A stretch of DNA of 33,320 bases from positions 1-33,320 of the forward strand of contig JABDIY010000025.1 of NCBI GenBank assembly GCA_013003535.1, read 5' to 3'. The notes under the pieces are model-generated. The model searched no databases. It was not told where the DNA came from and saw only the letters and a program-made list of their open reading frames with translations. Numbering within the stretch: the first letter of the stretch is position 1; every line of letters starts with the position of its first letter. The DNA is from Acidimicrobiales bacterium. GTDB lineage: Bacteria; Actinomycetota; Acidimicrobiia; Acidimicrobiales; SZUA-35. The position numbers and the translations under genes are program-made. Shown in pieces: positions 7,941-15,681 of the stretch.

Positions 7941-8043
7941 CACTGCCTCGGTAACACCTTGTTGCCGTTGGGTTCGCAGGCAGTGAGTCTTTCTCTCGGC
8001 GTTTCGTGAGCCGCAGTGCTGGCGAAAGCCGGCCAGAGAGAGA
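7941..8043 (+). ncRNA. Structured 5' leader of the DEAD-box helicase mRNA, possible SD-sequestering element
   Basis: The leader can form three nested elements. An outer stem CACTGCCT (7941-7948) pairs perfectly with AGGCAGTG (7978-7985). It encloses CGGTAACA (7949-7956) paired with TGTTGCCG (7960-7967), leaving a 10-base bulge. A second domain pairs TTTCTCTC (7990-7997) with the purine-rich ribosome-binding stretch GAGAGAGA (8036-8043), eight pairs with one G-U. That helix encloses a GNRA-tetraloop hairpin GCTGGC-GAAA-GCCGGC (8018-8033). Pairing the Shine-Dalgarno region would lower translation until the RNA is opened. Folding was done by eye. Confidence 0.55.
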
Positions 8044-8052
8044 TTGAGTTCC

Positions 8053-9537
8053 ATGTCAACATCCCCTTCTTTTGCCTCTTTGGGCGTGCCCGCGTTCATA
8101 TGTAACGCCCTCGCCAAGCGAGGTATTCACGAACCGTTCGAGATCCAGGCAGCCACGATCGCCGACGCCCTCGCCGGCAGAGACGTTCTTGGTCGCGCCC
8201 CCACCGGCTCGGGCAAAACGTTGGCCTTCGGCATCCCGATGGTCGCCAACGCCACCAAGGCTCGTCCCAAACGACCTACTGCCCTTATTTTGGCTCCCAC
8301 GCGGGAACTGGCCGATCAAATCCATACCGAGTTACGCACGTTTTCCGGCGACACGCGTATCGGGGTTGTCTACGGCGGGGTCGGTTACGGTCCCGCCAAT
8401 ACCGCACTGCGAAAGGGTGTTGAAATCCTCGTCGCCTGTCCCGGCCGACTGGAAGACCTGATCGACCGGGGCGATGTCACGCTCAACCAAGTGGATCACG
8501 TGGTGTTGGACGAGGCCGACCGGATGGCAGACATGGGTTTCATGCCGGCCGTGCGTCGGATTCTCGACCAAACTGCCTCGGGCCGGCAGACCGTCTTGTT
8601 CTCCGCCACTTTGGATGGAGACGTCAAGAGACTCACCCAGCAATACCAGAACAACCCGGTTCGCCACGAGGTTGGCGAGGAAACACCAGACATCACCGCA
8701 GCCAGTCACCGATTCTGGAAGACGGAGAAGACCGAGCGAATCGGCGTCACCGCTGACGCCGTGAACGCGGTATGGCCGGCAATTGTGTTCTGCCGAACCC
8801 GCCACGGATCTGACCGCCTGTGCAAGCAACTATCACGTCTGGGTGTAGAAGCGGCCGCCATCCACGGAGGCCGGAGCCAAGGACAACGGACGCGCGCATT
8901 GTCGGCATTCGCTGACAACAAGGTGCAGGCGCTGATTGCCACCGACGTGGCCGCTCGCGGTATTCACGTTGATGGCGTGGCGTTGGTGGTTCACTACGAT
9001 CCACCCGAAGATCACAAGACCTATGTCCACCGTTCCGGCCGTACGGCACGGGCCGGCGAGGGAGGAGTTGTGGTCTCGTTGCTCATGCCCGAGCAGCTGA
9101 AGGATGCACAAAAGGTGCAGCGCCAGATCGGCCTTAGTGAGCCGGTCACCACGCCCGATGCTGCCGTGCTCCTGGAGCTTTCACCAGGGCCGATCAAAGT
9201 CAAGCCGAAGCCTCGTCCCGTGCAGGAACACACCCGTCCTCAGGGCAAGAAGCAGCATGGAAATCGCCGCGGAAAGCCGGGCGCGAGCAAGAACGGATCC
9301 TCCCGTGGCGCCTCTGGTGGCTCCAAGTGGGAGACGAAAAAGCCCACCGGAAAGGCCGGTTCTTCGAACGGAGTCACGCGTTCATCAAACGGGGCCACGC
9401 GTTCCTCAAACGGAGGAGCGGGTTCGAATGGAAGCAAGGGGCGCTCTAATGGATCGGCCGGTCGACCAGGCGCTGCCCGCAAGGCCGCCGCCAACCGGAA
9501 ACAGCGCCGACAACATCTCCAGCGCGACGCCTCCTAG
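8053..9537 (+). CDS. DEAD-box ATP-dependent RNA helicase (RhlE/DeaD-like)
   Basis: A 494-residue helicase. Visible motifs in order are the Q-motif region GIHEPFEIQ (24-32), motif I APTGSGKT (49-56), Ia PTRELADQ, motif II DEAD in VLDEADRMADMGF, motif III SAT, motif V ATDVAARGIHVDG, and motif VI HRSGRTARAG. It unwinds RNA duplexes in ribosome assembly, RNA decay or cold adaptation. After about residue 380 comes a basic, low-complexity tail with five 7-residue repeats, typical of nonspecific RNA-binding tails. A TTG at 8044 is in frame, but ATG 8053 is preferred because the purine-rich site 8036-8043 has normal spacing to it. The foldable leader suggests post-transcriptional control. Confidence 0.93.
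   Translation: MSTSPSFASLGVPAFICNALAKRGIHEPFEIQAATIADALAGRDVLGRAPTGSGKTLAFGIPMVANATKARPKRPTALILAPTRELADQIHTELRTFSGDTRIGVVYGGVGYGPANTALRKGVEILVACPGRLEDLIDRGDVTLNQVDHVVLDEADRMADMGFMPAVRRILDQTASGRQTVLFSATLDGDVKRLTQQYQNNPVRHEVGEETPDITAASHRFWKTEKTERIGVTADAVNAVWPAIVFCRTRHGSDRLCKQLSRLGVEAAAIHGGRSQGQRTRALSAFADNKVQALIATDVAARGIHVDGVALVVHYDPPEDHKTYVHRSGRTARAGEGGVVVSLLMPEQLKDAQKVQRQIGLSEPVTTPDAAVLLELSPGPIKVKPKPRPVQEHTRPQGKKQHGNRRGKPGASKNGSSRGASGGSKWETKKPTGKAGSSNGVTRSSNGATRSSNGGAGSNGSKGRSNGSAGRPGAARKAAANRKQRRQHLQRDAS
9361..9465 (+). repeat. Five 21-bp in-frame tandem repeats in the helicase tail
   Basis: Units at 9361, 9382, 9403, 9424 and 9445 are each exactly 21 bases. They encode SSNGVTR, SSNGATR, SSNGGAG, SNGSKGR and SNGSAGR. 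The first three are the most alike in DNA (TC[TA]TC[GA]AACGG core); the last two have shifted to SNGS[KA]GR. Recent duplication followed by drift fits this pattern. Confidence 0.75.
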
Positions 9538-9623
9538 TCCTGCATCAACCTTTCAAAACTTGGTGTCGGGCACCCTCTCACCGTTGGTTTGACACCCCAA
9601 GATGCCGGATAGCGGCGCGGTTC

Positions 9624-9639
9624 TGACCGGCTTCGGTCA
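9624..9639 (+). terminator. Hairpin downstream of the helicase
   Basis: TGACCG-GCTT-CGGTCA is a perfect six-pair stem with a four-base loop, 87 bases after the helicase stop. It is followed only by AATT, so it is a weak terminator candidate. Confidence 0.35.
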
Positions 9640-9668
9640 AATTGGCTGACGACGTTCGCGGCGAGGCG

Positions 9669-9701
9669 TATGTTCGGGTTGACGGGGCCACTCCGGGCCC
9701 C
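9669..9701 (+). promoter_or_regulatory. Candidate promoter and 5' hairpin of the SnoaL-like gene
   Basis: TATGTT (9669-9674) fits a -10 box and would start transcription near 9681. The hairpin GGGGCC-ACTCCG-GGCCCC (9684-9701) would then be at the 5' end of the mRNA. The ribosome binding site AAGGA (9714-9718) follows. Confidence 0.35.
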
Positions 9702-9723
9702 CCAAATCATTTCAAGGATCGTC

Positions 9724-10545
9724 ATGTCGAACGTCGAAACACTCCACCAGGACATGTTGAGAACGATCGAGACGCGCAACTGGAGCGATCTCGAAGCCTC
9801 CCTTCACGCCCGTTACACCTACACCTCCGCCGAAGGTGCGGACCAACCACGGGAGGCTGCACTTGCAGTCGCCCAAACCTATACCGCAGCATTTTCGGAC
9901 CTGAGGTTCGAAGTGCTCAATCAGTTCACCGTCGGATCAACGTCGATCATTGAGTTTCGCGCCACGGGCACCAACGATGGCGAACTCATGGGCCTCCCGC
10001 CCACCGGCCGGCGGGTCCAGATGGATGTCTGCAACGTGATCGAAGAGCGAGACGGCAAAATCTTTGCCGAGCGCGAGTACTACGATTCGGCATCGCTGAT
10101 GGCACAATTGGGCTACGAGGGAACACCTACGAGCGCTAGCCATCGCAGCACCGTTGCCGCGATGTACGAGGCTTTCGGCCGTGGCGACATCGACTTCATT
10201 CTGGCCCAGCTCAGCGAAGACGTTGCCTGGGACGTTGAAACCCCCAACTGGGGTATCCCCTGGTATGAGCCTCGCACCGGCAGGTCCGGGGTCGCCGACT
10301 TCTTCGAAGTGATCGGCCGGGAGCTGCACTTCAGGGCATTCGAACCGGTAGCCATCCTTGCCAATGACCGGGATGTGGCCTCTGTGATCCGGGTTGATCT
10401 GGAAGTCAAGGCCACCGGCAATACAGTTCAGGACACAGAGGTTCATCTCTGGAAATTCGGCGAGGACGGTTTGATCACCGAATTCGCCCACGTCGTGGAC
10501 CAGCATGCGCAGCTGATGGCCTACAAGGGAACGGTCGACGCCTGA
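9724..10545 (+). CDS. Tandem SnoaL-like / NTF2-fold protein
   Basis: This 273-residue protein is made of two NTF2-fold domains. Residues about 5-125 resemble SnoaL-type polyketide cyclase/ester-cyclase proteins (TYTSAEGADQPREAALAVAQ, then GLPPTGRRVQMDVCNVIEERDGKI). Residues about 138-265 are a second SnoaL-like domain (VAAMYEAFGRGDIDFILAQL, then HLWKFGEDGLITEF). Such domains bind small hydrophobic ligands and occur in cyclases, isomerases and dehydratases; many have no known function. ATG 9724 is chosen because AAGGA lies five bases upstream; an in-frame ATG at 9670 lacks such a site and adds residues unlike the family start. It stands alone between the helicase and the sarcosine oxidase operon, so no pathway is suggested. 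Confidence 0.75.
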   Translation: MSNVETLHQDMLRTIETRNWSDLEASLHARYTYTSAEGADQPREAALAVAQTYTAAFSDLRFEVLNQFTVGSTSIIEFRATGTNDGELMGLPPTGRRVQMDVCNVIEERDGKIFAEREYYDSASLMAQLGYEGTPTSASHRSTVAAMYEAFGRGDIDFILAQLSEDVAWDVETPNWGIPWYEPRTGRSGVADFFEVIGRELHFRAFEPVAILANDRDVASVIRVDLEVKATGNTVQDTEVHLWKFGEDGLITEFAHVVDQHAQLMAYKGTVDA

Positions 10546-10571
10546 TCTCGAGCACGAGAGGCACTCGAGAT
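10545..10571 (+). terminator. Hairpin after the SnoaL-like gene
   Basis: ATCTCGAG (10545-10552) and CTCGAGAT (10564-10571) form a perfect eight-pair stem starting at the last base of the stop codon. There is no T-run, so terminator function is uncertain. Confidence 0.4.
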
Positions 10572-10587
10572 TCAATCCCGCCGCTGG

Positions 10588-10625
10588 GAGTGGACCGGCA
10601 CTGACGGAAGTCGTGTCGGTCCACT
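10588..10625. terminator. Strong 14-pair hairpin between the SnoaL-like gene and soxB
   Basis: Bases 10588-10601 pair with 10612-10625 (GAGTGGACCGGCAC with GTGTCGGTCCACTC, one G-U pair), leaving an 11-base loop. It is followed by ATTCCC rather than a T-run. It may end transcription from the upstream gene or be an operator for the sox promoter; it lies upstream of the proposed sox transcription start, so it is not part of a sox leader. Confidence 0.5.
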
Positions 10626-10666
10626 CATTCCCGGCGTGGTTGTCGCCCGAGAACGCTGGACCGACG

Positions 10667-10672
10667 TAGAGT
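10667..10672 (+). promoter_or_regulatory. -10 box (TAGAGT) of the sarcosine oxidase operon
   Basis: TAGAGT occupies -12 to -7 relative to the GTG start at 10679, so the mRNA would begin at the start codon. The identical hexamer is at the same distance from the MFS gene start. The -35 region is poor. Confidence 0.5.
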
Positions 10673-10678
10673 TTCGGC

Positions 10679-11980
10679 GTGGGTGTTCTGCAGAAGTCAA
10701 AACCGGCTCGATACTCCGCTGTCGGGCTGGTCCGCAGGGGCCTGAGAGGTGATACTTGGCCTCGCGTTTGGCGCGAGGTGCCGCTGAAGAAGTCCTATGA
10801 TGTGGTGATCATCGGGGGCGGTGTGCACGGGCTGGCCACTGCGTACTATCTCGCTACCAATCACGGCATCACCGACGTTGCCGTTCTGGACAAGGCGTAC
10901 TTGGGGAGTGGCGGTTCGGGTCGCAACACCGCCATCGTCCGGTCCAACTACCTCACCCCTGAGGGGGTGGCCTTCTACGATCGATCGCTCCAGCTCTACA
11001 AAACCATGGCCGCGGATCTGAACATGAACGTGATGTTTTCCGAACGAGGCCACATGACCTTGGCCCACACCGACGGCGCCCTTCGCACCATGCACTGGCG
11101 GGCCGAGGTCAACAAGCTTCAGAACATCAACTCCAGCGTGATCGACCCGGCCGAGGTCAAGAAGCTGGCCCCCAGCCTGGATACATCAAGCCATCCTCGC
11201 TATCCGATCCTGGGGGCGCTTTACCATCCGCCAGGCGGCACGATCCGCCACGATGCGGTGGTATGGGGCTACGCCCGCGGCGCCGATGCGCGGGGTGTGG
11301 AGATGCATCAGAAGACCGAGGTGCTGGACATCACGGTGGAGGGCGGATCTGGTCCAGACGGCAAGGGGCCGGGAGGAACGGTCACCGGTGTCCGCACGTC
11401 GAAGGGCGACATCTCGGCTCCGATCGTGGTCAACTGCACTGCTGGATGGGCCACCCTCATCTCAGATATGGCTGGCGTCAGGCTTCCAATCTCCACCCGA
11501 CCCCTGCAGGCGGCGGTCACGGAACCGGTAAAAGTGTTTCTCCCAACGGTTGTGGTCTCAGGCTCCCTTCACGTCTACGTGAGCCAGACCGACCGGGGCG
11601 AACTGGTCTTCGGTGCGTCGGTTGACCCGTTCAACAACTATTCGGTCCGGGGGTCGCTGGACTTCACCGAGGAGTTGGCCAGTCATGTACTGGAATTGAT
11701 GCCAGGTATTTCGCGAATGCGGCTACTCCGACAATGGGCCGGCCTGTGCGACATGACGCCCGACTACTCACCGGTCATGGGCTTCACGCCCGTTCAGGGC
11801 TTCCTTTGCGATGTTGGTTGGGGCACCTACGGATTCAAGGCTGGCCCCGTGAGCGGTGAACAAATGGCCTACTGCATCGCCACCAACGAAACCCCCGAGC
11901 TCATTTCCGCTTTCAACCTGTCCCGATTCGCCGCCGGCGAGCTCGTCGGCGAAAAAGGCGCAGCGGCCGTCGGCCACTGA
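10679..11980 (+). CDS. soxB: Sarcosine oxidase, beta subunit
   Basis: A 433-residue FAD-dependent oxidoreductase. The dinucleotide-binding motif IIGGGVHGLATAYYLA follows KKSYDVV, as in heterotetrameric sarcosine oxidase beta subunits. His191, in IRHDAVVWGYAR, corresponds to the histidine that covalently holds FMN in the Corynebacterium enzyme. The C-terminal part includes WGTYGFKAGPVSGEQMAY. The enzyme oxidises sarcosine, passing the one-carbon unit to tetrahydrofolate and making glycine and hydrogen peroxide. The GTG at 10679 is preferred over internal starts because residues 11-24 (RYSAVGLVRRGLRG) and the following W-P-R-V-W match the N-terminal stretch of known SoxB proteins, and a -10 box sits at the leaderless distance. 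It heads the soxBDAG operon. Confidence 0.93.
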   Translation: MGVLQKSKPARYSAVGLVRRGLRGDTWPRVWREVPLKKSYDVVIIGGGVHGLATAYYLATNHGITDVAVLDKAYLGSGGSGRNTAIVRSNYLTPEGVAFYDRSLQLYKTMAADLNMNVMFSERGHMTLAHTDGALRTMHWRAEVNKLQNINSSVIDPAEVKKLAPSLDTSSHPRYPILGALYHPPGGTIRHDAVVWGYARGADARGVEMHQKTEVLDITVEGGSGPDGKGPGGTVTGVRTSKGDISAPIVVNCTAGWATLISDMAGVRLPISTRPLQAAVTEPVKVFLPTVVVSGSLHVYVSQTDRGELVFGASVDPFNNYSVRGSLDFTEELASHVLELMPGISRMRLLRQWAGLCDMTPDYSPVMGFTPVQGFLCDVGWGTYGFKAGPVSGEQMAYCIATNETPELISAFNLSRFAAGELVGEKGAAAVGH

Positions 11981-11994
11981 GTTCAGGAGAAATC

Positions 11995-12267
11995 ATGCTC
12001 TTAGTACCTTGCCCCAACTGTGGGCCCCGGAACTCTGCCGACCTACGCTATTTCGGCGAATCCCACGAACGGCCCAACCCTGCCTCGGCCAGCCCGCACG
12101 AGTGGCGGTCCTACCTCTACCTAGAGGACAACCCTGCGGACTGGCTGAAGGAGAGCTGGTTTTGTCGGTCGGGCTGCCGTCGCTACTTCACGCTCGAACG
12201 GCATACGGGGACCAACGAGTTCCGTAGCCCGCCGATGCCGGGAAACAAAGTTGGGGGGAAGGCATGA
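11995..12267 (+). CDS. soxD: Sarcosine oxidase, delta subunit (zinc-binding)
   Basis: A 90-residue protein with the SoxD start CPNCG (Cys6, Cys9) and the later WFCRSGCRRYF (Cys57, Cys61). In the family the zinc site is usually Cys-Cys-His-Cys, with a WxHxxxC pattern in this second part; here the histidine position holds Cys57, giving four cysteines. GGAG lies shortly before the ATG, 14 bases after soxB, and the last bases overlap soxA by ATGA. It is a structural subunit of the heterotetramer, placed as in other soxBDAG operons. Confidence 0.92.
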   Translation: MLLVPCPNCGPRNSADLRYFGESHERPNPASASPHEWRSYLYLEDNPADWLKESWFCRSGCRRYFTLERHTGTNEFRSPPMPGNKVGGKA

Positions 12268-15110
12268 CCCGGCGGTTACCGGCCCAGGCCGGCGAGGTCA
12301 TCAACCGCTCAACGCCCTTGTCGTTCAAGTGGGACGGTGGGAACCTGTCTGCATTCGAGGGTGACACGATCGCATCAGCTTTGTTGGCCAACGACAAGCG
12401 GATTGTCTCCCGCAGCATGAAATACCACCGACCCCGCGGGTACCTGACCGCCGACTTCTGGGATCCCAACGGTTTCGTGCAGGTCGGTGACGATCCCAAT
12501 GTTCGGTCTGGTCACCGGTTGGTGGAGAATGGCATGACGATCGACCCGCAGAACGTTTGGCCTTCGCTCGACTATGACATGAAGGCAGCCAACGGTCTGG
12601 TTGGTCGTTTTCTCACCGCGGGGTTTTACTACAAGACGTTCATCAAACCCCAGGCAATGTGGCCGGTGTATGAGAAGGTGTTGGCCCGGTTTGCTCCCGG
12701 CGGAACGGTGGACCTTGACACCCCGCATGGATACCACGACAAGCGGTATGCCCACCCAGACGTCGTAGTGGCCGGGGGAGGACCAGCCGGCATGGCCGCG
12801 GCGATTTCGGCAGCATCCTTGGGGGCGCGAGTGATGCTGGTGGAACACGAACATGCATTGGGTGGGCACCTGCGATGGGGAAACGCCGAGGACCGGCGGT
12901 TGCTTGACGAACTCCGTGGCAAAGTGGAAGGCGCCGGGGTGGAAATTCTCACCAACTCCACAGTGACTGGACGTTACGAGGACAACTGGACGGCGATCGT
13001 TCAGCGGAGCCACCCCATAGCGGTGGAACGGCTCATCAAGGCTCGCGCCAAAGTGTTGGTGGTGGCGCCGGGACTGATCGAACGGCCCTACGTGTTTACC
13101 GGCAACGACAAACCCGGCGTGATGCTGTCCGGGGCGGTACGGCGCCTTATCAACATGTACGCCGTGAAGCCAGGGGAACGGGCCGTGGTCTTCACCGGCA
13201 ATGCCGACGGCGATGCGGCCATCGTCGATCTCGAACGAGTGGGTGTGACGGTCGCCCGAGTTGTCGATGCCCGTCAGGGCGAGAACATCGTGGTCGCCAA
13301 AGGCGGTGCAAAGGCACTCGATAGCGTTGAGCTGAGCGATGGTTCCGTCATCGAGGCCGACCTGTTGGTTACTGCAGTTGGCTGGACCGCACCCACATCA
13401 CTTCTGAACATGGCTGGGGATCGACCGGTCTACCACGCGGGTTCGGCCCGGTTCTACCCATCGGCGGAGATCCACAACGTTCTGGCAACCGGCGGCATCG
13501 CTGGTGACGGTGACGCCGATCAGCTGCTGGCCCACGCCGAGGCCACGGGACGGTTGGCCGCCAACCGCGCCGCCGCAGTAGCTCATCGAGTCCAGGATCT
13601 CACCGCTCGGGCGCTACCGGTCCAGGGTCCCGAGCCCACGTGGCCCGAAGACGATCGGCAGTCCCTGCCGCGTGACTCCCATCCTGCGCTTTTCCGTTCC
13701 ACCACCCATGGGATTGTGGACTACTCCGAGGACGTGGATTCCAAAGACCTGGTGGCCGCCGCCAAGGAGGGGTACGACTCCGTTGAGCTGTTGAAGAGAT
13801 ACACAACTGCCACCATGGGTCCTTCGCAGGGAAAGCTGGAAACGGTGAATACTGTTGCTGTTCTGGCCGAAGCGCGGGGCGAGACCATCCAGGAGGTCGG
13901 CACAACCGTATGGCGGCCGCCGTATGCGCCTATCACGCTCGGGGCCCTGGGCGGGCGGGTCTTCGAACCCGTCCGAGTGTCGTCAATCCAGTCATGGCAC
14001 GAGGCCAATGGAGCAACTCCGATTCTCGCCGGCGCCTGGGTTCGGCCCGATCACTACGGCGATCCGGCTGCCGAGGTCACGAACACCCGTACCAACGTTG
14101 GCATCATCGACGTGACTCCGCTGGGCAAGCTCGACCTTCAGGGTCCGGACGTTCCCAAACTGCTCAACCATCTCTACACCAACAAGTGGTCGCAGCTGCC
14201 CGTGGGATCGGTGCGCTACGGGATCATGTGCGCCGAGGACGGTGTGGTTCTCGATGACGGAGTGACGGGACGCCTATCCGACAACCGCTATCTCATGACC
14301 ACCACCAGCTCTGGAGCTGCCACCATCTGGGAGTGGGCCGAGAACTGGCTCCAGACCGAACACCCTGACTGGCAGGTGCACGTCACCCCGGTCACCTCCG
14401 GGTTCACCAGCATCAATGTGGCTGGTCCGAAGAGCCGGGCACTGGTGAGCCGCCTGGTCGACAACGTTGATCTCGGTCCCGACGCATTTGACTACATGCA
14501 GGTTCGGTCCGGAACCGTGGCCGGAGTTCCCAACTGCTTCATGTGGCGGATCGGCTTCACCGGGGAATTGTCCTTCGAGTTGCACGTTCCCTCCGGACAC
14601 GGGCTCCACGTCTGGACTGCACTACTGGAGATGGGGAACGATCTCGGCGTGAAGCCGTTCGGTTTGGAAGCCCAACGGATTATGCGTTTGGAAAAAGGCC
14701 ACTTCATCGTTGGTCAAGACACTGACGGGCTCACCAAAGCCCCCAGCCTCGGGATGAACGGGCTGATCAAACTGGACAAAGACGATTTCGCCGGCAAGCC
14801 GGAATTGGCGTGGGCGATGGAGCAATCACTCCCGTCGCTTGTGGCGATTCAGACAACCGATCCCGCAGAGGTGCCGACCGAGGCATCCCAGATCGTGCGG
14901 GCGGGAACCAACGAAATACTGGGGCGGATCACATCCTCACGCATGTCGCCCACCCTGGATCGATCCATCTGCCTCGGACAGGTGCTGCCCGAGGCCGCGC
15001 CAGCAGGAACCGAGCTGACGATCGTAATGATCGATGGTCGCAGGATCACCGCCCGGGTGATGGAACACCAGGCCCATTTCGATCCCGAAGGACAAAGACT
15101 CCGTGGTTGA
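12264..15110 (+). CDS. soxA: Sarcosine oxidase, alpha subunit
   Basis: A 948-residue subunit of normal length. The N-terminal domain (about residues 10-100) has the ferredoxin-like fold region seen in SoxA (FEGDTIASALLAN, SRSMKYHRPRG). A dinucleotide-binding domain with VVVAGGGPAGMAAAISAASL begins near residue 167. The C-terminal part (about 560-940) is a GcvT-like tetrahydrofolate-binding aminomethyltransferase domain (GIIDVTPLGKLDLQGPDV, LRLEKGHFIVGQDTDG as MRLEKGHF). It binds NAD and tetrahydrofolate in the complex. The symbol is that of sarcosine oxidase, not of the sulfur-oxidising SoxA. The ATG overlaps soxD, and the end overlaps soxG by eight bases, which favours coupled translation. 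Confidence 0.95.
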   Translation: MTRRLPAQAGEVINRSTPLSFKWDGGNLSAFEGDTIASALLANDKRIVSRSMKYHRPRGYLTADFWDPNGFVQVGDDPNVRSGHRLVENGMTIDPQNVWPSLDYDMKAANGLVGRFLTAGFYYKTFIKPQAMWPVYEKVLARFAPGGTVDLDTPHGYHDKRYAHPDVVVAGGGPAGMAAAISAASLGARVMLVEHEHALGGHLRWGNAEDRRLLDELRGKVEGAGVEILTNSTVTGRYEDNWTAIVQRSHPIAVERLIKARAKVLVVAPGLIERPYVFTGNDKPGVMLSGAVRRLINMYAVKPGERAVVFTGNADGDAAIVDLERVGVTVARVVDARQGENIVVAKGGAKALDSVELSDGSVIEADLLVTAVGWTAPTSLLNMAGDRPVYHAGSARFYPSAEIHNVLATGGIAGDGDADQLLAHAEATGRLAANRAAAVAHRVQDLTARALPVQGPEPTWPEDDRQSLPRDSHPALFRSTTHGIVDYSEDVDSKDLVAAAKEGYDSVELLKRYTTATMGPSQGKLETVNTVAVLAEARGETIQEVGTTVWRPPYAPITLGALGGRVFEPVRVSSIQSWHEANGATPILAGAWVRPDHYGDPAAEVTNTRTNVGIIDVTPLGKLDLQGPDVPKLLNHLYTNKWSQLPVGSVRYGIMCAEDGVVLDDGVTGRLSDNRYLMTTTSSGAATIWEWAENWLQTEHPDWQVHVTPVTSGFTSINVAGPKSRALVSRLVDNVDLGPDAFDYMQVRSGTVAGVPNCFMWRIGFTGELSFELHVPSGHGLHVWTALLEMGNDLGVKPFGLEAQRIMRLEKGHFIVGQDTDGLTKAPSLGMNGLIKLDKDDFAGKPELAWAMEQSLPSLVAIQTTDPAEVPTEASQIVRAGTNEILGRITSSRMSPTLDRSICLGQVLPEAAPAGTELTIVMIDGRRITARVMEHQAHFDPEGQRLRG

Positions 15111-15681
15111 TGTACTGAGGTTCGAGAGCCCCGTTACCACCATCTACCCCACGGGAGAGACGGAGGATTTGACGCTGGGCGATCTGTCCGAAATCACCAA
15201 ACAGATCGTGCGGGCCGATTCTAAAACGGCTGCTGCTGAACAGTTGGCCGTCACCTTCGGGTCCAGCCGTATCGATGGTGACGTGATCGTGCTCGGTCAA
15301 CGACCCGACGAATTCCTGCTCGTCGGCACACCGACCGCAACGGCCTCGCTGGTAGAAGGTTTGGACCGGTCCGGTCATGTGAGCGTGATCGACCACACCC
15401 ACAGTCGAGCGATGTTTCGCCTCACCGGTAGCAATGCTTCTGCGACGCTGGAGAAACTCTGCAGCGTGGACTGGAGCGAGCCAATGACGCCAAATGGCGC
15501 GGTAGTGTCGGCCAGTTTGGCCAAGGTCGGTTGCGACATCGCCAGGCTCGACCGCGGGCCTGACCGTTCCTATCTCATCGCCTGTGACCGGTCGTTCGCC
15601 CAATACCTCTTCGACGCCATCATCGACGCTGGTAATGAGTTCGACATCGCGGTTGTCGCTCTTGCCCCGACGCTGGTTTAG
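15103..15681 (+). CDS. soxG: Sarcosine oxidase, gamma subunit
   Basis: A 192-residue protein in the usual final position of the operon, starting with a GTG that overlaps the end of soxA by eight bases. HVSVIDHTHSRAMFRLTGSNA and the later CDRSFAQYLFDAIIDAG agree with SoxG, a GcvT-related subunit that completes the heterotetramer. The family is divergent, so the assignment leans on position as well as these segments. Its TAG stop is immediately followed by the CTA of the convergent gene's stop, with no intergenic base. Confidence 0.87.
   Translation: MVDVLRFESPVTTIYPTGETEDLTLGDLSEITKQIVRADSKTAAAEQLAVTFGSSRIDGDVIVLGQRPDEFLLVGTPTATASLVEGLDRSGHVSVIDHTHSRAMFRLTGSNASATLEKLCSVDWSEPMTPNGAVVSASLAKVGCDIARLDRGPDRSYLIACDRSFAQYLFDAIIDAGNEFDIAVVALAPTLV

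Noticed and set aside
8044-8046. TTG as start codon of the helicase
   Set aside because: It lies one base after the purine-rich ribosome-binding stretch, too close for initiation; ATG 8053 has normal spacing.
9361-9430. TTCGAAC/TTCGAAT stretches resembling a tRNA T-loop
   Set aside because: They are in the helicase reading frame as part of the heptad repeat, and no acceptor, D or anticodon arms are present.
10738-10800. CTGAGAGG and a following hairpin before the soxB core, resembling part of a TPP riboswitch or, on the other strand, a glycine riboswitch
   Set aside because: The remaining conserved segments of both riboswitches are absent. The region is also coding: residues 11-32 of the longer SoxB reading match the family's N-terminus.
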